DNA of 64,000 nt. Origin: Microvirga pudoricolor. GTDB taxonomy: Bacteria; Pseudomonadota; Alphaproteobacteria; Rhizobiales; Beijerinckiaceae. The notes below the pieces were generated by a model. That model saw only the letters and a list, made by a program, of their open reading frames with translations, was not told the origin of the DNA and did not search any database. A program made the position numbers and the translations under genes. This document shows positions 36,010-45,070 of this stretch, one piece after another. Within the stretch, counting starts at the first letter, position 1; every line of letters begins with the position of its first letter. The DNA lies in NCBI RefSeq assembly GCF_016892705.1, contig NZ_JAFEMB010000009.1:78709-142708 (forward strand). The letters run 5' to 3'.

Positions 36010-37431
36010 ATGGCAACCGGTACGGTGATTTTCTCCGACGATTTCTCCACCAACGGCCCGATCAGCGCGGCCAAGTGGAACTACAACCAGTTCTCGAGCG
36101 GCGGCTCGTTCTACGGCCGCACCCAGCAGCGCCAGGAGCTGCCCAGCGCCCAGGACGGCTCCCTGCGCCTGCGGCTCGACACCTACAACCCCACGGACGC
36201 GACCCACCAGACCCTCGTGGGCTCGGAGGCCATCACCCAGCAGACCTTCGCGGTGGGCTCCGGCCTCGCCTTCGAGGCGCGGGCCCGCTACAACCAGGAC
36301 CAGGCGGGCATCATCGGCGGCTTCTTCACCTTCGCGGGTCCCGCCAACACCCATGACGAGATCGACTTCGAGGCGCTCTCCAACGATCTCGGCAAGATCC
36401 AGACCAACATCTACCACAACGAGCCCCTGGGCGAGGGGCACCCGAAATCCTATCCGGTGACCGGGTCGCTCACCGACTGGCACACCTACCGCATCGAGTG
36501 GCTGCCCAACGCGGTGCGCTGGCTGGTGGACGGCGAGGTGGTGCGCACGGAGACGAGCCTCGTGCCCGACAAGGCAATGTTCATGCACCTGAACATCTGG
36601 GGCCCGCCGGTCCAATGGGCCACGGGCAGCGCCACCCTCAAGGCCGCGGCGACGCCGGGCCAGAACCAGACCTTCGAGTTCTGGATCGATTCCGTGAAGG
36701 TGGAGCAGATCGGCGGCATCCAGGGCACCAACCGGTCCGAGCTGCTGCGGGGCACCTCGGCGGCGGATTACATCGACGGCGGCCGGGGCGACGACGTGGT
36801 GCGCGGCGGCAATGGCGACGACTTCCTGTCGGGCGGCCGGGGCAACGACTCCCTCGTGGGCGGCAACGGCAGCGACCACCTGCTCGGCGGACGCGGGGCC
36901 GACGTGCTCACCGGCGGCGCGGGCAACGACCTGCTGGAGGGTGGACGCGGGCTCGACGTCCTCGACGGCGGCGCGGGCCGCGACGTGCTGATGGGCGGCC
37001 ACGGGAACGACCTTCTCGTGGGCGGCGGCGGCAAGGACGCGATCTCGGGCGACCAGGGGAACGACGTCCTGATCGGCGGCACCGGATCCGACATCCTCAC
37101 GGGCGGCGACGGGGCGGACAGCTTCGTCTATTCGACCCTTGCCGACAGCGCGGTGCGCACCGTGCACCGGGACCTGATCCAGGACTTCTCCCAGGCGCAG
37201 GGCGACCGCATCGACATGTCGGGCCTCGACGCCAACGCGGCGCTCGTGGGCGACCAGGCCTTCAGCTTCATCGGCGCCGCCGCCTTCAGCGGCACGGCGG
37301 GAGAGCTGCGCGCCAGCAGCGCCGGGGACCGCACCCTCGTGCGGGGCGACGTGAACGGCGACGGCCTCGCCGATTTCATCGTCGCGCTCAAAGGCGCCGT
37401 GACGCTCGCCGCCACCGACTTCGTGCTCTGA
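36010..37431 (+). CDS. GH16 beta-glycanase with C-terminal RTX repeats (ExsH/PlyA-like)
   Basis: A 473-residue secreted glycoside hydrolase. Residues 1-235 form a family 16 jelly-roll domain with the catalytic motif E117-I-D119-F-E121 inside T-H-D-E-I-D-F-E-A-L, plus W-H-T-Y-R-I-E-W and F-M-H-L-N-I-W-G. Residues ~250-365 are RTX nonapeptides (G-G-R-G-D-D-V-V-R-G-G-N-G-D-D), followed by a serralysin-type tail ending T-D-F-V-L. No signal peptide, as expected for type I export. S. meliloti ExsH and rhizobial PlyA/PlyB trim exopolysaccharide with related designs (not all GH16). The native substrate is not known. GGGAGG precedes the ATG. Confidence 0.93.
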   Translation: MATGTVIFSDDFSTNGPISAAKWNYNQFSSGGSFYGRTQQRQELPSAQDGSLRLRLDTYNPTDATHQTLVGSEAITQQTFAVGSGLAFEARARYNQDQAGIIGGFFTFAGPANTHDEIDFEALSNDLGKIQTNIYHNEPLGEGHPKSYPVTGSLTDWHTYRIEWLPNAVRWLVDGEVVRTETSLVPDKAMFMHLNIWGPPVQWATGSATLKAAATPGQNQTFEFWIDSVKVEQIGGIQGTNRSELLRGTSAADYIDGGRGDDVVRGGNGDDFLSGGRGNDSLVGGNGSDHLLGGRGADVLTGGAGNDLLEGGRGLDVLDGGAGRDVLMGGHGNDLLVGGGGKDAISGDQGNDVLIGGTGSDILTGGDGADSFVYSTLADSAVRTVHRDLIQDFSQAQGDRIDMSGLDANAALVGDQAFSFIGAAAFSGTAGELRASSAGDRTLVRGDVNGDGLADFIVALKGAVTLAATDFVL

Positions 37432-37508
37432 GCACGGGAAGGCGAGGGCAGGAGGCAAGGGAAGGGGCAAGGGCAAGGGCGCAAGGGCCAGAGACGGCCG
37501 CACGGGCT

Positions 37509-37525
37509 CCGGGGTTCAACCCCGG
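37509..37525 (+). terminator. Hairpin downstream of the GH16-RTX gene
   Basis: CCGGGGTT, C, AACCCCGG: a perfect palindrome around one central base, 78 bp after the stop. More GC-rich hairpins follow to about 37620, so this stretch may be a repeat cluster rather than a single terminator. Confidence 0.45.
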
Positions 37526-37671
37526 GGCTTCGTTCCGGGGTCTAAACCTTGGGGCTTGGGCTTCGGGGATTGGCTCCACCGCAAGGGGCCCGGGGATACG
37601 GCCCCGGGGCGCATCGCCGGGCAGGAGCCGCGAGACGCCGCACCTGCTCCGGACACACCTCCGGTCCCGTC

Positions 37672-37917
37672 TCACCCCTTTGCCGCCACCTCCGGCGTCC
37701 GGCCCCTCGGAGCGTCCAGCGCCCCATAGACCCGCAACCAGAACCGCGCCGCCTCCGGCTCCCGGTCCCGCTCACACAGGAACGCCCGCAGCAACATCTC
37801 CGCCCCCGCCTCGTCACCGTAGGTATCCACCATGACCCGCCGCGCCCCGGCCGGGTCGAGGCGTTGCCAGAGCGGGGCGGTGCGGGAGCGTTTCCAGGAG
37901 GTTGGGTGGGTCATCAA
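37672..37917 (-). CDS. Small conserved-looking hypothetical protein
   Basis: An 81-residue basic protein (T-H-P-T-S-W-K-R-S-R-T-A-P-L-W-Q-R-L-D-P, then M-V-D-T-Y-G-D-E-A-G-A-E-M-L-L-R-A-F and A-A-R-F-W-L-R-V-Y). Its amphipathic helices and balanced composition look like a real protein rather than a GC-rich shadow. No function can be assigned and there is no transmembrane segment. Two adjacent ATG codons are possible starts; the ribosome site is weak. It borders the AT-rich island. Confidence 0.55.
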   Translation of the reverse strand: MMTHPTSWKRSRTAPLWQRLDPAGARRVMVDTYGDEAGAEMLLRAFLCERDREPEAARFWLRVYGALDAPRGRTPEVAAKG

Positions 37918-37942
37918 ATGAAAATGAAGCTCACGATAATTC

Positions 37943-37998
37943 CCTATAATAGGATATTTCGCCTCTTTTGGTCTATCCCCTAAATCGGGATATTTCGC
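37943..37998 (+). promoter_or_regulatory. Twin repeat elements upstream of the XRE regulator
   Basis: Two inverted repeats, CCTATAATAGG (37943-37953) and TATCCC-N7-GGGATA (37972-37992), are each followed by the same direct repeat GGATATTTCGC (37952-37962 and 37988-37998, 36 bp apart). They lie just before the XRE gene and look like autoregulatory operators of the kind used by C-protein or phage-type repressors. Confidence 0.5.
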
Positions 37999-38024
37999 TG
38001 ACCGCCTTCAGCATGGGCGGAGCG

Positions 38025-38273
38025 ATGAAAAGTATTCACACAACGCGGCAGGAGAGGCTTTGCATGCTCCTGAGGCATGCTCGTAAGAAAGCTGGGTTGA
38101 CCCAAGAAGAGCTGGGCGAAAAACTAGGTAAGTATAAAACATATGTCAGTAAATACGAAAGCGGCGAGCGACGTTTGGATTTAATCGAATTTATAGAGGT
38201 CTCTGAAGTTCTTGAAATCGAGCCGAGCGATATATTTTCTGAAATCAGAAAAGCCGATTATGGGGATTTTTAG
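38025..38273 (+). CDS. XRE-family helix-turn-helix regulator
   Basis: An 82-residue Cro/C1-type DNA-binding protein, essentially one HTH domain: L-R-H-A-R-K-K-A-G-L-T-Q-E-E-L-G-E-K-L-G, then Y-V-S-K-Y-E-S-G-E-R-R-L-D-L-I-E as the recognition helix region. Start at MKSIHTT with GGCGGAG upstream; longer starts would cover the operator-like repeats. Its AT-rich codons set it apart from the window. Its stop overlaps the stop of the convergent ATPase gene by 4 bp, which links the two in a compact module. Confidence 0.85.
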   Translation: MKSIHTTRQERLCMLLRHARKKAGLTQEELGEKLGKYKTYVSKYESGERRLDLIEFIEVSEVLEIEPSDIFSEIRKADYGDF

Positions 38274-39889
38274 GGCGGGTCTATAGATCGCTGTGCATAA
38301 AATGAATCTATGTCAAGTATCGATCGGCGAATTGCACGAAAGTCATCTTCAGGAACGTTAATCGATGCCTCAGACGTAGTCTCCGCATTTGGCAAAAATG
38401 CTATAGGAGCCCGCGATGTATTAATTAAGTCTACATAACTTCCATAATCCAGCTTCCACACCTTATAGCGAGTCCCAGCTTCATCTTTGGCTGAATAAGA
38501 CCTCTTCGCTATGTGCAGGATGCGCTCATCGAATAGACGCTCCAAGATGTCGTTTCGCAAATCGCTACGTACTAGAAAAGCTCTGGCTCTTCTTGCCCCA
38601 ATCACACTCTCAATAATCCAATGTAGAAGTTCCGCTGCTTGTTGATTGTTGTTTAGATAGCTAGCTTTATCACGTTCGTACCAATCGTGGGCTGCGCTAC
38701 GGATGTGAGAAACGGAAATACGTTCGTCTTGCGCTCGAGTGGCAGCTATCTGCAGAATGTTGATGGCATCCCTCGGAACACCTTCACACGCCCTCACTAA
38801 CTCTCTGAAAGCTGGTTCCTGCGTGAATGCATTTCGCACGAATTCGTCGGCCGTATCGAACGCCTTGCCACCTGCTGCCGTGTGAACCGCGTTGAAATGC
38901 CGGAATATCAGTTGCTTGAAGAAATTAGTTGCTTTCTCAGCATCATTTTCAAGCACAAGTTGATCGTCTAGATTGACATCAGCAAAAGCATCAGAGCCAA
39001 GCTCAATACCTATACTGGTTGCTCCTTCGCCTATGCGAAAGTTTGCCCTCTGCTCAATCGCAGCTATATGCACTGAGAAATTTTGTATCGGAAATAATAC
39101 GCGCTTTATGTAATCTGCTAAAAACGGTTGAAGCACTTCAGGCACGGTGCTCCACTCGTCAATCATGAACCAGACCCTAGACTGGAGCCTTATCCCTATT
39201 TGTGCGAGAGCTTTGCTTGCTCCGCCAATGTTTATTGATAATGTAGGGCGGCCTTTTACTAGATACTCTCGATTGTCTGCAATGGTATGCCTAGCTTCGC
39301 CCTTGGCGATAACTCCACCTCCCAAAGAAGCTGGTGACAGCGAGATCTTGCCCTCAGCTGAGCCGCTTATGGCATCGGACGTTTGAGAGCCGATTTTTTC
39401 TTCAACTTGCTCCCTAACAATTACCTCCTTCACTGAATCCGCTAATGCATCAAGAGCTGAGGAAAAGCGATCAATTTTCAGAGTACTTGAAGGTGCAGTA
39501 AAATTCTCCAACAGAGCGTCGTGAATCGCAGCAGTAAAATCTCGAAGTATCCTTGTTGCTCTTTCTGTAATTGGAAGGGACTCGTCAGCGTATATATATC
39601 CGTTAGACCCGATAGTTCGAAGGTCAATTACTACTGCAATGTCCCCGTTTGAACGCGCTCTGCTGGCGACAAAAGATATAATGTGAGTTTTTCCCGTACC
39701 CCTTCGACCGTAGATTATACTATGATCTGGATTGAGTAGCGTGTGCTCGATCCCGCCTAATGAAACATAGGTTTCGGCCTGTTGTTTAGGATCCAGCCTC
39801 TCAGCGCGTCGAGATATTGCCTGTAGAGAGGCATTAAGACTTGGAGGCTCGGCCATTTTCTTGAACCAAGGAAAAAAATTAAGCTCCAT
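38270..39889 (-). CDS. P-loop ATPase of an AT-rich island (ORC/CDC6-like AAA ATPase)
   Basis: A 539-residue soluble ATPase. Walker A is Y-G-R-R-G-T-G-K-T-H at residues 60-69; Walker B is V-W-F-M-I-D-E-W at 239-246. Residues 370-480 include C-E-G-V-P-R-D-A-I-N-I-L-Q and helical segments as in the lid of ORC/CDC6 or STAND-like ATPases, followed by a winged-helix-like part. I see no nuclease, TIR or protease effector domain. Base composition is much lower in GC than the flanks, pointing to horizontal transfer. The start is uncertain (39889 or 39856). ATPases of this kind occur in defence islands, but its function is unknown. Confidence 0.75.
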   Translation of the reverse strand: MELNFFPWFKKMAEPPSLNASLQAISRRAERLDPKQQAETYVSLGGIEHTLLNPDHSIIYGRRGTGKTHIISFVASRARSNGDIAVVIDLRTIGSNGYIYADESLPITERATRILRDFTAAIHDALLENFTAPSSTLKIDRFSSALDALADSVKEVIVREQVEEKIGSQTSDAISGSAEGKISLSPASLGGGVIAKGEARHTIADNREYLVKGRPTLSINIGGASKALAQIGIRLQSRVWFMIDEWSTVPEVLQPFLADYIKRVLFPIQNFSVHIAAIEQRANFRIGEGATSIGIELGSDAFADVNLDDQLVLENDAEKATNFFKQLIFRHFNAVHTAAGGKAFDTADEFVRNAFTQEPAFRELVRACEGVPRDAINILQIAATRAQDERISVSHIRSAAHDWYERDKASYLNNNQQAAELLHWIIESVIGARRARAFLVRSDLRNDILERLFDERILHIAKRSYSAKDEAGTRYKVWKLDYGSYVDLINTSRAPIAFLPNAETTSEASINVPEDDFRAIRRSILDIDSFYAQRSIDPP

Positions 39890-40305
39890 TTAGAGATCCG
39901 CGCGAAGTCCTAAAATCCTTCGCGATTCGAAACATATAATTGCAAGAATCTTTTTATTCAGCAATCGGTGGTGGGATCTTTTTAAATCTGCATATCCGGA
40001 GTGTGCTGGTGCTTATATAGGTGTCTTCATAACAGGCTGGATTGAACGAGAATAAAATCGAATGACTTCTTACGATAGCTAGAGCCAGTTAGTGGTTTAA
40101 GAGTAGATGCGCATTAGTGAAATCGAACCTCTGTCACGGGTTGCAAGTTGCTGCCTACGCAGGGTTGACCACTTCGTTGGGGTTCTTCTTAAGATAGTTT
40201 GGCGCTATCCGTGTCATCTCAGTGAACCGTAGAGTGGCTTAAGGCGATTGCTAAATCCGGAGCGATGCAGATTTTCGGTTGATGCGTCGCTCGAGAGTCC
40301 TCCCA
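39890..40305. other. Gene-free AT-rich stretch upstream of the island ATPase
   Basis: About 415 bp. The first ~350 bp share the island's low GC; base composition returns to the genomic norm near 40250. No credible coding frame exists. It should contain the ATPase promoter and possibly a small RNA. I found no tRNA, integrase or attachment-site duplication. Confidence 0.5.
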
Positions 40306-40387
40306 CCGTCATGGCCGGGCTTCACCCGGCCATCCACGGCCCGCGTCGCAAGACGTGGATGCGCGGCTCGGGGCCGCGCATGACGGC
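40306..40387. repeat. Palindromic intergenic repeat, family A, copy 1
   Basis: CCGTCATGGCCGGGC ... GTCGCAAGACGTGG ... GCGCATGACGG: an imperfect long palindrome with hairpins GGCCGGG/CCCGGCC and an internal CGTC..GACG. Similar copies lie at about 40463-40543 and 63457-63556. It resembles the REP-type extragenic repeats common in Methylobacteriaceae and Bradyrhizobium. Confidence 0.75.
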
Positions 40388-40462
40388 GGTGAGGGTGGCC
40401 GGGCGATCAACCGGTGATGTCGGGGCGTTCGGTCGTTGCGCGCTCGCTTTCTTCGCTGGGAG

Positions 40463-40594
40463 GCGGGCATCCAGGGGCGGCGTCGCAAGACGTGGGTGGC
40501 CGGGCTGATCACCGAACCAAGTCCGGGGACGGCCATGACGGCGGCGCGTTGGGAAGCGGTCGGGCCGATACCCGGGTCAAGCCCGGGGATGACG
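40463..40594. repeat. Palindromic intergenic repeat, family A, copy 2 plus partial copy
   Basis: GCATCCA ... GGCGTCGCAAGACGTGGGT ... CAAGTCCGGGGACGGCCATGACGG to 40543, then a partial hairpin CCCGGGTCAAGCCCGGGGATGACG at 40570-40594. The sequence blocks are the same as in copy 3 at 63.5 kb. A further fragment (CCCCGGGTCAAGCCCGGAGATGACG) occurs near 41323-41347. Confidence 0.7.
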
Positions 40595-40679
40595 TTTCTG
40601 GTTGGGAGGTCGCCGGGTCACGCCCCGGTCGTGAGGGCGTGCACGGGACGCTTGGCGTCTCTTCCAGCTTGCGCTCGCC

Positions 40680-41183
40680 TCACCCCTCCCAGGCCCGGCG
40701 CAGGTCCTCCACGTCGATCTTCACCATCCCGAACAGGGCCTGCATCACCCGCGCGGCGCGGGCGGTGTCGGGGGTGGCGAGCAGGTCGCCCAGCGCCCGG
40801 GGGGTGATCTGCCAGGAGACGCCCCAGCGGTCCTTGAGCCAGCCGCATTGCTCCGGCGTGCCGCCCTCCAGGAGGCCGTCCCAGAGCCTGTCGATCTCGG
40901 CTTGCGTGTCGCATTCGATGAGGAGCGAGAGCGCGTGGGTGTACTCCATCCGCATGCCGCCGTTCACCGCCATGAAGCGCTGGCCCGCCAGGGTGAAGAT
41001 CACCAGGAGCGTGCTGCCGGCGGGGCCCGAGGGGCTGTCGACGAGGTTCGTCTGGATGCGGTCGATGCGGGAATTCGGGACCAGCGACACGTAGAACCGC
41101 GCCGCCTCCTCGGCGTCGCCGTCGAACCACAGGCAGGGGGAGATCGAGGGGCCGGAGGTGGCAGGCCGGGACGGGTTCGTCAT
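40680..41183 (-). CDS. VOC family protein (PhnB-like)
   Basis: A 167-residue vicinal-oxygen-chelate protein of the PhnB / '3-demethylubiquinone-9 3-methyltransferase' group. Characteristic segments are P-C-L-W-F-D-G-D-A-E-E-A-A-R-F-Y, F-M-A-V-N-G-G, S-L-L-I-E-C-D-T-Q-A-E-I-D-R-L-W, C-G-W-L-K-D-R-W-G-V-S-W-Q-I-T-P and the end A-L-F-G-M-V-K-I-D. Members are not proven methyltransferases; the substrate is unknown. AGGAG lies before the ATG at 41183; the frame extends upstream through unlikely Arg/Pro-rich sequence. Confidence 0.9.
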   Translation of the reverse strand: MTNPSRPATSGPSISPCLWFDGDAEEAARFYVSLVPNSRIDRIQTNLVDSPSGPAGSTLLVIFTLAGQRFMAVNGGMRMEYTHALSLLIECDTQAEIDRLWDGLLEGGTPEQCGWLKDRWGVSWQITPRALGDLLATPDTARAARVMQALFGMVKIDVEDLRRAWEG

Positions 41184-41364
41184 GAGGGGCTCCTGGGCGC
41201 GGGCGCGGGGTTTCGGGGCGGTGCGGGGTGCGCCGCCGCCGCTCTGCCTGGAAGACGCGCGGGCGCGCCCGGATCCGACACGCGGGGCGGACGATTTTTC
41301 GCGGGTGTCGCGGGGCGTGGGTCCCCGGGTCAAGCCCGGAGATGACGATGGGGCTTGGCCGCCC

Positions 41365-42075
41365 TTACCACGCCACGACGTCGCCGCGATGATCGAAGAA
41401 GCCGCCCGTCCGGCCCGCGTCCAACCCGTCGATGACCGCGAGCAGGCGCGCGGCGGCGGTGGCGGGGGCTTGCACGTCGAGACCCGCGCGGCTGAACGGG
41501 CCCGAGAGCGGCGTGTCGACGGTGCCCGGATGCAGCGCCACGCACACGGCCTCCGGGGCGCGGCGTTTCAGCTCGATGGCGGCACTGTGGACGAACTGGT
41601 TGAGGGCGGCCTTCGAGGCCCGGTAGGCGTACCAGCCGCCGAGGCGATTGTCGCCGATGCTGCCCACCCGCGCCGAGAGCGTGGCGAACACGGCCTTGCC
41701 GGTGCGCGGCAGGAGCGGCAGCAGGTGCTTCATGAGAAGCGCCGGACCGGTGGCGTTGACCGCGAAGGAGCGCGCGAAGGCTTCGGGATCGATGTCGCGC
41801 CAGGACTTCTCCGGGCTGATGCCGGGGCCGTGCAGTAGGCCCGTGGCATCGAGGATCAGGCGCGGCGGCGGCAGGCGCGCGAGGTGCTCCGCCGCCCGTT
41901 CGATGCTGGCCTCGTCGGTGATGTCGAGGGCGGGCTCGCCCCGCCGCGACAGGCGCGTGACGGGCGTGAAGGTTTGGGCGTGGTCTAGCGCCTCCGCCAG
42001 CGCCGCCCCGATCCCGCCCGTCGCGCCGATGATCACGGCGCTCCCGCCGGACGGGAAAGATGTGAGGGTTGGCAT
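41365..42075 (-). CDS. Short-chain dehydrogenase/reductase
   Basis: A 236-residue Rossmann-fold oxidoreductase. The cofactor loop is I-I-G-A-T-G-G-I-G-A-A-L; the catalytic residues are in L-S-A-R-V-G-S (Ser) and W-Y-A-Y-R-A-S-K-A-A (Tyr-x3-Lys). It is close to CsgA-type 'cell-cell signalling' SDRs, a label without functional proof here. The last residues sit among family-A repeat fragments. A family-B repeat separates it from uvrB upstream. Confidence 0.9.
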   Translation of the reverse strand: MPTLTSFPSGGSAVIIGATGGIGAALAEALDHAQTFTPVTRLSRRGEPALDITDEASIERAAEHLARLPPPRLILDATGLLHGPGISPEKSWRDIDPEAFARSFAVNATGPALLMKHLLPLLPRTGKAVFATLSARVGSIGDNRLGGWYAYRASKAALNQFVHSAAIELKRRAPEAVCVALHPGTVDTPLSGPFSRAGLDVQAPATAAARLLAVIDGLDAGRTGGFFDHRGDVVAW

Positions 42076-42106
42076 GGGGGCTCCTGATTGGGGGAAGGCC
42101 GACCTG

Positions 42107-42234
42107 CTCCCTTCCCCCTTGTGGGGAAGGGCTGGGGATGGGGGTGTCGGCGCTAACCTTCATCGGTTCGGCGCTCACACCCCCACCCCGGTCGCTTTCG
42201 CGACTCGACCCTCCCCACAAGGGGGAGGGGAGAG
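42107..42234. repeat. Dispersed inverted repeat, family B, copy 1
   Basis: CTCCCTTCCCCCTTGTGGGG at the left and its inverted counterpart CTCCCCACAAGGGGGAGGGG at the right bracket about 90 bp containing GCTCACACCCCCACCCCGGT and CGCGACTCGACC. A near-identical copy lies at 48997-49120, inside a gene. The terminal inverted repeats and internal spread give it a MITE-like look. Confidence 0.8.
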
Positions 42235-42246
42235 GGGCAGTGCACC

Positions 42247-44946
<2,700 letters not shown>

Positions 44947-45001
44947 GGAACGAATATGGTACGAGTGGCCCCGGAAGTGAAGTGCGAGAGGGTGCGCCGG
45001 A

Positions 45002-45019
45002 CTGTCATTCGTCTGTCAC
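45002..45019 (+). promoter_or_regulatory. Pho box (PhoB operator) upstream of the phytase-like gene
   Basis: CTGTCAT-TCGT-CTGTCAC: two 7-bp direct repeats separated by 4 bp, the exact PhoB half-site layout and close to the consensus CTGTCAT-N4-CTGTCAT. It is 52 bp before the start codon, so the gene should be induced by phosphate starvation. Confidence 0.8.
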
Positions 45020-45070
45020 GGGATTGACGCAAGAGAACCCCGCCAACCTAAGCCATTTCGCGGGGATCCC

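Noticed and set aside
40100..40150. A short tRNA T-arm-like string (GTTCGATTT on the minus strand)
   Set aside because: The flanking bases do not pair and no cloverleaf can be built, so it is neither a tRNA gene nor a convincing attachment-site remnant.
37920..40305. Prophage or integrative element
   Set aside because: Low GC and an HTH gene fit, but there is no integrase, structural gene or flanking direct repeat in view.
40306..40594. CRISPR array
   Set aside because: The repeated units are long palindromes of irregular spacing, without unique spacers of constant length or cas genes.
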